From: Nitrospinaceae bacterium
GTDB taxonomy: Bacteria > Nitrospinota > Nitrospinia > Nitrospinales > JACRGP01
Assembly: GCA_029261555.1 (NCBI GenBank)
Contig: JAJDBB010000016.1
Location: 1-36,760 of the forward strand
Length of the DNA stretch: 36,760 nucleotides
Direction of reading: 5' to 3'
A program made the position numbers and the translations under genes. Positions within the stretch are counted from its first letter, which is position 1. The number at the start of each line of letters is the position of its first letter. Shown one piece after another: positions 24,538 to 32,257 of this stretch. Under the pieces are notes generated by a model. It was not told the DNA's origin. It saw only the letters and a program-made list of their open reading frames with translations, and did no database searches.

Positions 24538-25242
24538 TTAATTATCCTTTGTCCGCGAGGGTTTTGGTTTGCCCGCCACCACGAGGGTGATCTCGCCCTT
24601 CCAGGTTTTATCCGTTTGCGCGGCCAGTTCCGAAAGCGGCGCACGCAGAACCTCTTCGTACAGTTTGGTCAACTCTCGAGCTACCGCAACCTGACGCTCT
24701 CCGAATGCCTCGAAAAGATCGGCGAGGGTTTTTTGAATACGGTGCGGCGACTCGAAGAACACCAGCGTGCGTTTTTCCTCGGCCAGTTCCTTGAGGCGCG
24801 TTTGCCGTCCTTTTTTGCGCGGCAGGAATCCCTCGAAAACGAACTTGTCGAAGGGCAGTCCAGAAACCGCCAGCGCCGCCAGAACCGCCGAAGGTCCGGG
24901 CGCCGGATAAATGGGAATGCTCGCCTCCACCGCCTCTCGGGCCAACTGGAACAGGGGATCGGAAATTCCCGGCGTTCCCGCGTCGGAAATCAGGGCGACG
25001 TCGTTTCCGGCTTGCAGTTTTTCTATCAAACGCGGCCCCTGTTTCATCTGGTTGTAACTGTGATAACTGACGAGGGGCGTGGATATTTGGTAATGGTTCA
25101 GCAATTTTTTTGTGTGGCGCGTGTCTTCGGCGGCGATTAATTGGACGGATTTTAGAATTTCCACCGCCCGGAAAGTGACGTCGGCAAGATTCCCAATGGG
25201 ACCGCTCACGATATACAAGGTCCCTGTTTGCTCGACGTCCAT
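24538..25242 (-). CDS. rsmI: 16S rRNA (cytidine-1402-2'-O)-methyltransferase RsmI
   Basis: 234 residues, tetrapyrrole-methylase fold. Methylates C1402 in the ribosomal P-site region using S-adenosylmethionine. Visible motifs are GTLYIVSGPIGNLADVTFRA, AAEDTRHTKKLL, LISDAGTPGISDP and FFESPHRI. It ends about 45-50 residues before the C-terminal extension of the E. coli-type enzyme, a short form that occurs elsewhere in the family. The ATPase gene starts immediately after its stop, so the two are likely translated from one mRNA. Confidence 0.94.
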   Translation of the reverse strand: MDVEQTGTLYIVSGPIGNLADVTFRAVEILKSVQLIAAEDTRHTKKLLNHYQISTPLVSYHSYNQMKQGPRLIEKLQAGNDVALISDAGTPGISDPLFQLAREAVEASIPIYPAPGPSAVLAALAVSGLPFDKFVFEGFLPRKKGRQTRLKELAEEKRTLVFFESPHRIQKTLADLFEAFGERQVAVARELTKLYEEVLRAPLSELAAQTDKTWKGEITLVVAGKPKPSRTKDN

Positions 25243-25309
25243 ATCCGAAATATTGTAACCGGATCGTCACGAAAACTCAATAACGATTAAAAAATCAGAG
25301 ACCTATGGA

Positions 25310-25338
25310 TTGACGAGGCGAGCGGTTCGCTATACATT
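25310..25338 (+). promoter_or_regulatory. Sigma70 promoter of the ankyrin gene
   Basis: TTGACG (25310-25315), 17-bp spacer, TACATT (25333-25338). Transcription would start near 25345, ahead of the GTG start at 25370. A TTG start codon proposed at 25310 would actually be this -35 box. Confidence 0.55.
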
Positions 25339-25369
25339 AAATGCAAAAAACCATTGGAAAGGCGCCGCC

Positions 25370-25831
25370 GTGAAAACCTTTATCAAGATATTGGTCATGA
25401 TGGCAATTTCGCTTGGCGGGTCGATGTACGCCATGAAGAACACCGAGCTTGGCGTGAAGGTTCTGCAAGCGGCGGCCCAGGAAGACTCGACTCAAATTGC
25501 AGGCGTGGCGCTCAAGTTGGGTGCGGACGTGAACGCCAAAGCGGATAAAGGGATCACTGCCCTGCATGCGGCGGCGTTTTTAGGATCGCCGGAAACTGCG
25601 CGATTTTTTATCAAGAAAGGCGCGAAGGTGGACGCGCTGGACGACGACGGGCGCACGCCTTTACATTTGGCGGCTTACGCCGGGCACGCGAAAGTGGTGT
25701 CGGTATTGATCAAAGGCGGCGCGGACACGGACGCGGAGGAGAAAAACGGAGTCACCCCGCTGTTTCTGGCTAATGACCAGAAACACGAAGCTGCCGACGA
25801 CGTCCTTATGGAACACGGCGCTAGGGAGTAG
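25370..25831 (+). CDS. Secreted ankyrin-repeat protein
   Basis: 153 residues with a signal peptide (MKTFIKILVMMAISLGGSMYA) and about three ankyrin repeats. Repeat cores are TALHAAAFLGSPETARFFIKKGA... and TPLHLAAYAGHAKVVSVLI, with partial repeats on either side. Periplasmic ankyrin proteins bind other proteins; the partner is unknown. The GTG start is chosen for the GGAAAGG box about eight bases upstream and because it yields a proper signal peptide. It has its own promoter and is divergent from rsmI. Confidence 0.85.
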   Translation: MKTFIKILVMMAISLGGSMYAMKNTELGVKVLQAAAQEDSTQIAGVALKLGADVNAKADKGITALHAAAFLGSPETARFFIKKGAKVDALDDDGRTPLHLAAYAGHAKVVSVLIKGGADTDAEEKNGVTPLFLANDQKHEAADDVLMEHGARE

Positions 25832-25875
25832 AGGCGTTAAACAGAAGCGGCGTCCGCCCTCGTTGGAAAAACCGG

Positions 25876-25906
25876 TTGACATGGGTTCGGCGGGGTGTGG
25901 TATCAT
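25876..25906 (+). promoter_or_regulatory. Candidate promoter of the 482-residue gene
   Basis: Perfect TTGACA (25876-25881) and TATCAT (25901-25906), spacing 19 bp, slightly long. It would leave a leader of about 87 bases. Confidence 0.5.
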
Positions 25907-25912
25907 TTTGCC

Positions 25913-25999
25913 GTCCGGGCTTCTCATCCCTCGCGTCCGGAAAGCCCGCAAACCTGGGTTTCAGCCGTCCCGCTGAACCCGCCTCCCTGATTAAGCCCC
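25913..25999 (+). promoter_or_regulatory. Structured 5' leader of the 482-residue gene
   Basis: Perfect 7-bp stem CGGGCTT (25916-25922) / AAGCCCG (25942-25948), then AAACCTGGGTTT (25950-25961). No Shine-Dalgarno sequence is visible before the ATG at 26000. Does not match any riboswitch I know. Confidence 0.3.
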
Positions 26000-27448
26000 A
26001 TGCCGTCACGACTCACGCTCCATAAAGTCACCGAGAACTTGATCCAGGAATCGCGGGCTTCCTTCTCGCCGGAAGATTACGAGCGCCGACTCAAAAAACG
26101 CTGGCCCCGAAAAATAGCCGACTCCACACTCGACGCTCTCAAACGCCAACTACCGGTTCACGAACGCCTGATCGAGATCGCCCCGGAAAAATTTCTTCCC
26201 AGCCACGTGGTGTTCGAAAAAATTCAGAAAACTCCGCTGTCCGTGCGTCTGGGCGAATTAGAAATCCAGGGCCGGTTTTTCATTCCCGGTTGCCGGCTGG
26301 TTCCCTTTCTCCCTTCGCACCTCAAGGAAAAAGACCTGACTATCCTGAACGCGACGGGCGAGGAAATCCCCAAATTTGGAAAAAAATTTCACCTCGACGA
26401 GATCCTGGACTTTTACCGCTATTGCGAGGAGTCGCATTTTCCCGATCACATCAAGGTCAATGAAACCTGCCCCGGCAAGAGTTCCGTTTCGCTGACGGTG
26501 TGGGATTTGCGCGGCCAGTTTTCCGATTCCGCCTGGAAGGCGGGGCCACGGTTTTACGTCGAGCTGTTGGATTACGAACGCGGCGTTTACCGGATGCGGC
26601 CTTACCCTTCGGGGGAATGGAGCGCGCACCGGCTGATCAACCGAGGGCTTTACGTCGCCATGGAACAGGCTCTGTCCGCGCTTGCCGGCGAGGAGAATTT
26701 CTTTTTCACTAGCATGGAGAAACAGTTACTGCGCGTTTTTTACGGACTTAGCGCCGAGCAACTCAACGTCCCGGCCTTTTCCCTCGCCGAGTTTCTCGAA
26801 TCGCTGGAGGCTCTTTCTGTTTTGGGTTACGAAGAGGGCGGGCCGCATTTCGTCCCCAGCGAGGACGACGGCGAGTGGCAGTATTCCTGGGAGCCGCTTC
26901 CCATGGAACCCAAAGGCGCGACGGGGTCCATCGGCGGAATTTTTGAGGAGTTGGGTTTCCCCTTTGACGCGGACGAGTTTAAAGCCATCCTGTACACGGT
27001 GTTGGGTTCGGCGGATTACGAACTAGACGAGGTGTTCCAACTGCTCTTTGGCGGAAAGGACGATCGGTTTCAAAACCCGAAACAGCGGAGCGCGTTCTAC
27101 CGGCATTTGCGCAAACTGTTGTCGAAAATATTTTTCGAAAAGCAGGAGCCGGAACTTAAAGCCGCCGCCAACCTGCGCGACGGAGTGGTGCAAGTGAAAC
27201 TCAAGCTGGTGGAAATGTTGCGCTACCTGGAGTCGCAGGACATTTCTCTCCCCGACCTGCCGGGAGAATTGCTGGATCAGATCATCGATCTGGACCATTT
27301 TTGCGCGGAGATTCTGGCGAAGTTCAAGGATCGGTCGCGTCCGCCGGATTTAAAAACCATCCGCTACACCCGCCTGGCGTTGAACATCGTTCAACCCAAC
27401 CTGTCCCGCCTGGAAGAAGATATTTACTATCAACTCGGCGTCTACTAA
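26000..27448 (+). CDS. Hypothetical protein, 482 residues
   Basis: Not recognised. A soluble-looking protein with no signal peptide or membrane helix, rich in aromatic and charged residues. It has a probable alpha/beta middle part (around FYVELLDYERGVYRMRPYP) and a mostly helical C-terminal half, including a basic segment near RHLRKLLSKIFFEKQEPELK. Codon use resembles its neighbours. It has its own promoter and a structured leader, and it is convergent with miaB. A repeat copy lies 14 bases after the stop. No operon partner hints at function. Confidence 0.8.
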   Translation: MPSRLTLHKVTENLIQESRASFSPEDYERRLKKRWPRKIADSTLDALKRQLPVHERLIEIAPEKFLPSHVVFEKIQKTPLSVRLGELEIQGRFFIPGCRLVPFLPSHLKEKDLTILNATGEEIPKFGKKFHLDEILDFYRYCEESHFPDHIKVNETCPGKSSVSLTVWDLRGQFSDSAWKAGPRFYVELLDYERGVYRMRPYPSGEWSAHRLINRGLYVAMEQALSALAGEENFFFTSMEKQLLRVFYGLSAEQLNVPAFSLAEFLESLEALSVLGYEEGGPHFVPSEDDGEWQYSWEPLPMEPKGATGSIGGIFEELGFPFDADEFKAILYTVLGSADYELDEVFQLLFGGKDDRFQNPKQRSAFYRHLRKLLSKIFFEKQEPELKAAANLRDGVVQVKLKLVEMLRYLESQDISLPDLPGELLDQIIDLDHFCAEILAKFKDRSRPPDLKTIRYTRLALNIVQPNLSRLEEDIYYQLGVY

Positions 27449-27461
27449 CTGCTCGCCGTAG

Positions 27462-27681
27462 CCAGCGTGACGCTGGACTCAAATAGTGTGACTTATTTGA
27501 TTACGCTAAGGGCTGGGGTGATTCTTCCGCTAAAATTTCAATGGTTATTTCTTCGATGATTCCAAAAACTGTTTGGCGAACGGCGATGCCAGCGGAATCA
27601 GTGCGTTGTTCTCGCAAGCCGTACAAAACTCAATCGTAAACTATTGGGTCCAGCGTCACGCTGGCCGGGCGAGTGGCCCGG
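27462..27681. repeat. Inverted pair of palindromes, MITE-like
   Basis: CCAGCGTGACGCTGG at 27462-27476 and its reverse complement at 27650-27664. Similar flanks point inward (ACTCAAATAGTGTGAC versus ACCCAATAGTTTACG read from the right), giving imperfect terminal inverted repeats of about 30 bp around a 203-bp unit. A further hairpin CCGGGC-gagtg-GCCCGG follows at 27665-27681. The right end is translated as the C-terminal tail of MiaB. Confidence 0.65.
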
Positions 27682-28997
27682 CCTATCAACACGCGGCCTT
27701 TTGTTTCCGCTACTTTAACGAGCGCCGTATCCCCGACGTTCAACTCGCCGGTCCCGCCGGTAATGTGAGTCGTCCAGTATTGCGGCGACCGGCCTTTGAA
27801 GTCGGCGTCATTCTTCTCCATCCGTTCCGCGATCAAAACCTCTACCTCGCGCCCGACAAATGATTGTACTTTTTTTAGCGTGAGCCGGTTTTGCAGGTCG
27901 ATGGTCTTTTGCAGGCGGGATTTTTTGTCCGCCTCCGGAACGGTGTCCTCCCATTCCGCCGCGGGCGCTCCCGGACGCGGGCTGTAGGAGAACATATAAT
28001 TGTTGTCAAACTCCACGTCTTCCATTAATTGCAAGGTGTCCTCGAACTCCGCTTCCGTTTCGGTAGGAAAGCCGACGATGATATCCGAGGAGACCGCGAT
28101 ATCCGGAACCGCGTCCCGCAGGCGAGCGATCATGTCCCGGTACTCCGCCGCCGTGTGGCCCCGCCGCATCAATTCCAGCACACGATCGTTGCCGCTTTGC
28201 ACGGGCAGATGCATATGGTTCATTAATATATCCAGATCCTTGTAAGCCCGGATCATCCCCTCCGTAAAGTCTCCCGGAAAGCTGGTGGTGAACCGCAAGC
28301 GCTCTACTCCCGGAATCTCCGCCACGCCGTAAAGCAATTCGTGGAACGCGACGGGCTTGTCCAGTCCGCGTTTGCCGTAAGCGTTGACGTTCTGCCCGAG
28401 CAGGAAGATTTCCTTCGCGCCGCGTCTGACCAGGGAGCGGACCTCCGCGTAAATTTCTTCCGCCTCGCGGGATTTTTCGCGTCCGCGGGTGTAGGGGACG
28501 ATACAGAACGAGCAAAACTTGTCGCACCCTTTAATGATATTGACGAACGCGCTGAGATCGGCGGGTTGGTCGTCAAGGTCCAGGACGGGAATGGAATATT
28601 CCTTGTGAGAGTCGAACCGGGTCCAGACCAGCGGAGCTTTTTGTCGCGCCGCCTGGGAGACCGCTGCGGAAATGTTTTCTATAGTATCCGGCCCCAGGAT
28701 GAAATCCAGAGCGGGGATGCGCCGGGCCAGGCGGTCGCCTTCCTGTTGGGCGAGACAGCCTGCGAGCCCGAGGACGAGGTCGGGATTGTTTTTCTTTAAT
28801 GGAAGAAGATTGCCGAACAGGGAGTAGACCTTTTGCTCCGCCTTTTCGCGCACCGAGCAGGTGTTGACCACGATGAGGTCGGCTTCCTCCCTCTGGTCGG
28901 TCCGCAGATAGCCGGACTGGAAGAGGAGCGATTCCATGCGGTCGGAGTCGGCGACGTTCATCTGACAACCGAAGGTTTCGAGGAAGACTTGTTTCAT
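27630..28997 (-). CDS. miaB: tRNA-2-methylthio-N6-dimethylallyladenosine synthase
   Basis: 455 residues. Radical SAM methylthiotransferase modifying A37 of tRNAs. N-terminal cluster cysteines are C11, C47 and C81; the radical SAM cluster is C158, C162 and C165 in GCDKFCSFCIVPYTRGR. A TRAM domain occupies about 380-445. The final 13 or so residues (RPASVTLDPIVYD) are encoded by a repeat palindrome and its flank, so the ancestral stop was probably replaced. No clear ribosome site precedes the start, but MKQVFLETFGCQMN is the canonical N-terminus. Confidence 0.96.
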   Translation of the reverse strand: MKQVFLETFGCQMNVADSDRMESLLFQSGYLRTDQREEADLIVVNTCSVREKAEQKVYSLFGNLLPLKKNNPDLVLGLAGCLAQQEGDRLARRIPALDFILGPDTIENISAAVSQAARQKAPLVWTRFDSHKEYSIPVLDLDDQPADLSAFVNIIKGCDKFCSFCIVPYTRGREKSREAEEIYAEVRSLVRRGAKEIFLLGQNVNAYGKRGLDKPVAFHELLYGVAEIPGVERLRFTTSFPGDFTEGMIRAYKDLDILMNHMHLPVQSGNDRVLELMRRGHTAAEYRDMIARLRDAVPDIAVSSDIIVGFPTETEAEFEDTLQLMEDVEFDNNYMFSYSPRPGAPAAEWEDTVPEADKKSRLQKTIDLQNRLTLKKVQSFVGREVEVLIAERMEKNDADFKGRSPQYWTTHITGGTGELNVGDTALVKVAETKGRVLIGRATRPASVTLDPIVYD

Positions 28998-29210
28998 GGC
29001 GACAATTTACGGGAAGTTTTTCTGCAATGCAACCGCATTTGCCGGGCGCAGGCAGAGGGAGAGCCGTTGCGCGATCCAGAGGTGGAAAGAGTTTTGGCCG
29101 GGGCTTGCGGGACGGAGCTACGGGAAGAGAAGGCCGGGAAACCTGCGCCGGTATTGGATGTTCGGCGGCGCGCTCGATTCTGTTGCCGTCGCATAGTTTG
29201 TTAAAATTTA

Positions 29211-29232
29211 CTAAAATAATAATTTATTTTAG
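29211..29232. promoter_or_regulatory. Perfect 9-bp inverted repeat, operator-like
   Basis: CTAAAATAA (29211-29219) and TTATTTTAG (29224-29232) around TAAT. Related half-sites CTAAAATTT lie at 29260-29268 and 29281-29289, 21 bp (two helical turns) apart and flanking the -35 box. TTAAAATTT at 29201 is 10 bp before the dyad. Confidence 0.5.
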
Positions 29233-29270
29233 CTAATGAAAATTTATTTAATAAAATTGCTAAAATTTTA

Positions 29271-29297
29271 TTGACAAACTCTAAAATTTGATATAGT
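29271..29297 (+). promoter_or_regulatory. Sigma70 promoter of the HTH-pil operon
   Basis: Perfect TTGACA (29271-29276) and TATAGT (29292-29297), spacer 15 bp. An alternative -10, TAGTCT, gives 17 bp. It would produce a leader of roughly 140 bases before the HTH gene. Confidence 0.55.
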
Positions 29298-29446
29298 CTA
29301 CCGCACAATCCATTAAGTTACACAACTGAATAGAACTTTTAAGCAAGTCCCCGTCAATCCATGCGAATTGCATGCAAGGGGTCCAGAGACCGGTTTTCTT
29401 AGTAATTCAGGTTCGCCTGAAAAGTTATACGAGGAGGGGTACCGCT

Positions 29447-29713
29447 GTGGTCAACCCAAACATGGTGAAGAAGATCAGGGAATCGAAGATGATGAGCAAG
29501 GCGGAGCTGGCGCGTAAGGCCAACGTGACGGTTCAGACCATTGATCGCATCGAGAAAGGCAACGATTGCCGATTGGACACCAAGCGAAAGATCATTCTGG
29601 CATTGGGCTACAAACTTGGAGAACGGAGCAAGCTTTTTCATGGAGACGACGAGCTTCCGGCCAAGAAGATCCCGGCCAGGGGAAAAAGTAAGAAGATTAA
29701 AGGTTCCAAATAA
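29447..29713 (+). CDS. XRE/Cro-type helix-turn-helix regulator
   Basis: 88 residues. An HTH domain of the Xre type fills residues about 6-62 (IRESKMMSKAELARKANVTV, then QTIDRIEKG as the recognition region), with a lysine-rich tail at the end. The GTG start has an excellent GAGGAGGGG site seven bases upstream; the frame upstream of it is not needed. It is 47 bp ahead of pilM on the same strand, downstream of a promoter studded with CTAAAATTT repeats. It therefore probably regulates its own operon and the pil genes. That regulation is inferred. Confidence 0.85.
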   Translation: MVNPNMVKKIRESKMMSKAELARKANVTVQTIDRIEKGNDCRLDTKRKIILALGYKLGERSKLFHGDDELPAKKIPARGKSKKIKGSK

Positions 29714-29760
29714 CCGTTAACCGGGCGCGTTGGTTGGCGCCCAAATCGTAGGGAAGCGCA

Positions 29761-30840
29761 ATGTTCCTATCCGCAAATACGCCGCTGGTGGCCATCGATA
29801 TTGGCTCCAGTTCCATCAAACTGGCCCAACTGGCGAGTTCGCGCAACAAGTTCGAGTTAACTTCTTTTGGGGTGATGCCGTTGCCGCACGAGGCGATCGT
29901 GGACGGCGTTATTCGCGAGGACGAACTGGTGGTCGACGCGTTGAGTAAGCTCATCAAGGCGGAAAACGTCCAGACCCGCTACGGCGTCGCTTCGGTTTCT
30001 GGAGAGGCCGTAATCATCAAGAAGATCAAAGTGCCGATCATGACCGAGGCGGAGTTGGCGGAATCCATCGCCCGCGAGGCGGAGCAATATATTCCGTTCG
30101 ACATCGACGACGTGGCCATTGATTTTCAGATTTTGACCCAGTCGGGCCTGCAGGATTTTGGAGATGATGAAGCGGAAGAAGGCAAAATGGACATTCTTCT
30201 GGTGGCGGTGCAAAAAGAAATCATCGAAAGCCGCACTACCATATTGGAAGAGGCTGGATTGAAACCGATAATCATCGACCTCGATTCCTTTGCCGCCGTT
30301 AACGCTCTTGGGCTTTCCGGAGATTTGAGCGCGTCGGGATCGGTGGCGGTCATTGACCTAGGAGCGTCCTTCATTCATTTAAACGTGATTCAGAACGGTC
30401 AAACGGGGTTCACACAGGACATTCCTGGAGGCGGGGCGCAGTGCACCGAGCGCCTGATGTCGGAATTTTCCCTGGAGTTTGACCAGGCCGAAGCTCTCAA
30501 GGCCGGAGACATTCCGGACTCGGTGGACCGCGAGGAGGCGGTGGCCACCATCGTGGAATCATTCAACGGTATTTTTGAAGAGGTGGAGCGTTCTTTCGAG
30601 TTTTTCAGTTCCACGTCCAACACCCAGGTGGAAAAGGTTTATTTAACCGGCGGCGGAGCGTTGACCCCGGGGGTCGACCAACTATTGGCACAGAAACTTA
30701 AGATTCCCGTCGAAATCATGAACCCTCTGGATAATATCAAGGTCAGTTCCCGCAAATTCGATCGCGAACTAATCGCTCGAATGGGACCCTTAGCCGCAGT
30801 TGCGGTCGGCCTGGCTATTAGAAAGTTCGATTACAAATAA
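29761..30840 (+). CDS. pilM: Type IV pilus inner-membrane platform protein PilM
   Basis: 359 residues, actin-like ATPase fold. Phosphate-binding motifs are VAIDIGSSSIKLAQL (about 11-25) and VAVIDLGASFIHLNV; the adenosine motif is VYLTGGGALTPGVDQLL. In the cytoplasm it binds the N-terminus of PilN to build the PilMNOP platform. GGGAAG precedes the ATG. pilN follows after 9 bp. Confidence 0.94.
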   Translation: MFLSANTPLVAIDIGSSSIKLAQLASSRNKFELTSFGVMPLPHEAIVDGVIREDELVVDALSKLIKAENVQTRYGVASVSGEAVIIKKIKVPIMTEAELAESIAREAEQYIPFDIDDVAIDFQILTQSGLQDFGDDEAEEGKMDILLVAVQKEIIESRTTILEEAGLKPIIIDLDSFAAVNALGLSGDLSASGSVAVIDLGASFIHLNVIQNGQTGFTQDIPGGGAQCTERLMSEFSLEFDQAEALKAGDIPDSVDREEAVATIVESFNGIFEEVERSFEFFSSTSNTQVEKVYLTGGGALTPGVDQLLAQKLKIPVEIMNPLDNIKVSSRKFDRELIARMGPLAAVAVGLAIRKFDYK

Positions 30841-30849
30841 ACTACTGCC

Positions 30850-31524
30850 ATGCTCACTATTAACTTATTCGATTATCGACAGGAATTAAAAAGGATCGCC
30901 ATCCAGAAGCAGGTTTTAGCCGGAGCTTCGGTGGTGGTCGCGGCGTTTGTCCTGTGCGCTGTCAGCTATGTGCTGGAGCAAACCAAAATCGGCGGAATGA
31001 ATTCCGAAATCGAAAGCGTTCAGGCAGACGTCAGTTCCCTGGACGGAAAGGTCAAGAAAGTTAAGGGCCTGAAGACCCGGGGAAAAAGACTATCCGGGAT
31101 CATCGAAGGCATGCGCACCTTTCGGGGCGGAAAGCGGACGCCGACCCGGCTTCTGGAGGACGTCTATCGCGCAATTCCCGACGGTTTGTGGCTCGACGAG
31201 TTGGAAGTGATGACTTGGAAAAAGGTCAAAGGCAAAGGCGTTCCGGTGATATTTTTCCGGGATCCCGCGATAAAGATCAAATCCAAAAAACGGAAAAAGG
31301 GCGAGCCTAAAGTGCACGACCCCGAAGACTTTGTCAGACTGGAAGGGTTTGCTTTTTCGGACCAGCGGGTCGCCGATTTTATCGAAGGCCTGGAAAAGGT
31401 TCCTTACTTCAAGACGGTGTTTCCGGTGCGCGTTGAGCGAGCGGGAGGCAGCCGGGAGTTTATAATTTACTGTTACATGGGAGAAAACGACAAACCGGCG
31501 AAAAAACCCGCCAAAAAGGCCTAA
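30850..31524 (+). CDS. pilN: Type IV pilus assembly protein PilN
   Basis: 224 residues. It begins MLTINLFDYRQELKR, matching the INL segment that docks in PilM. One membrane helix (about 20-42), a coiled coil (about 45-85) and a periplasmic ferredoxin-like domain follow. A basic KIKSKKRKKGEPK insert interrupts the periplasmic domain. It ends with a lysine-rich KKPAKKA tail. Position between pilM and pilO confirms the call. Confidence 0.9.
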   Translation: MLTINLFDYRQELKRIAIQKQVLAGASVVVAAFVLCAVSYVLEQTKIGGMNSEIESVQADVSSLDGKVKKVKGLKTRGKRLSGIIEGMRTFRGGKRTPTRLLEDVYRAIPDGLWLDELEVMTWKKVKGKGVPVIFFRDPAIKIKSKKRKKGEPKVHDPEDFVRLEGFAFSDQRVADFIEGLEKVPYFKTVFPVRVERAGGSREFIIYCYMGENDKPAKKPAKKA

Positions 31525-31534
31525 GGAATTCACA

Positions 31535-32173
31535 ATGGATAAGCTATTCGACAAATTGCCCTACGATAAGCTGGAGAACATCAAGTTCGCCCATTTGATT
31601 ATGGGGGCCGTGGGCGCCGGGATTGTTGTGGTGATCGGTTATTTTCTGACCCTGTACGGGGCCAGCCAGGCCGAATACGATGGTCTGGCGCTGAAAAAGG
31701 ATCAGTTGGAAACCCAGTTAAGCCAGGCCAAGAAACTGGTTGCCGGCATGGAAACCGTGTCTAAACAGGTGACTAATCTGGAGGGCAAGGTCAGCGATTA
31801 CAAGCGCCAGATGCCGCTGGCCCGCGAAATGCCGGGTTTGCTGAAAAAAGTGGGTTCCTTTCAAAAGGATTTGGGGATCCGGATCGAGGACTTCCGTTTA
31901 CGAGAAGGCCAGGTCGTCGATTATTACAAGGAAATCCCCATTGATATTGAAATCAGGGGAAAGTTCTGGAATACGCTGGGATTTTTCGACGCCATGCAGG
32001 ATTTGTTGCGGGTGGTCAATTTCACCGACCTGAATATGGAGGTCGACGGCAGAAAAATCAAAACCAAATTTCAAGTCGTAACGTTTGCCTATATTGAAGG
32101 CTCAGAATTGAAGGCGAAGCCCAAAAAGAAGGTAGAGAAAAAGAAAAAACCTAAAAAGGCGGGCGCTCATTAA
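31535..32173 (+). CDS. pilO: Type IV pilus assembly protein PilO
   Basis: 212 residues. A short cytoplasmic start, a membrane helix (about 22-44), a coiled coil (50-95) and a periplasmic domain with the typical PLAREMPGLLKKVGSFQKDL and EIPIDIEIRGKFWNTLGFFD segments. Pairs with PilN. Lysine-rich C-terminus like PilN's. Starts 10 bp after pilN. Confidence 0.92.
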   Translation: MDKLFDKLPYDKLENIKFAHLIMGAVGAGIVVVIGYFLTLYGASQAEYDGLALKKDQLETQLSQAKKLVAGMETVSKQVTNLEGKVSDYKRQMPLAREMPGLLKKVGSFQKDLGIRIEDFRLREGQVVDYYKEIPIDIEIRGKFWNTLGFFDAMQDLLRVVNFTDLNMEVDGRKIKTKFQVVTFAYIEGSELKAKPKKKVEKKKKPKKAGAH

Positions 32174-32257
32174 CGAGGGCCTCCAGGTTTTCGAGAACGA
32201 CAAGCGATTGAAAAACGTTTAAATACCATTAACGAAAAACCAAAACCCAGACGGACC

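Larger units (their letters stand above)
28998..29446. other. Intergenic region between miaB and the HTH gene
   Basis: The first 200 bp is GC-rich and holds a possible decayed reading frame on the plus strand (29049-29204). The next 100 bp (29195-29300) is strikingly AT-rich, with TAAAATTT repeats, a perfect inverted repeat and a promoter. The last 150 bp would be the leader of the HTH-pil transcript. Confidence 0.6.

Noticed and set aside
25310-25369. Longer N-terminus of the ankyrin protein from a TTG at 25310
   Set aside because: That TTG is part of a good -35 box, and the extension would spoil the signal peptide that starts at GTG 25370.
8196-27681. CRISPR-like array from the palindrome copies
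   Set aside because: Copies are kilobases apart, lie between genes and have no regular spacers or cas genes.
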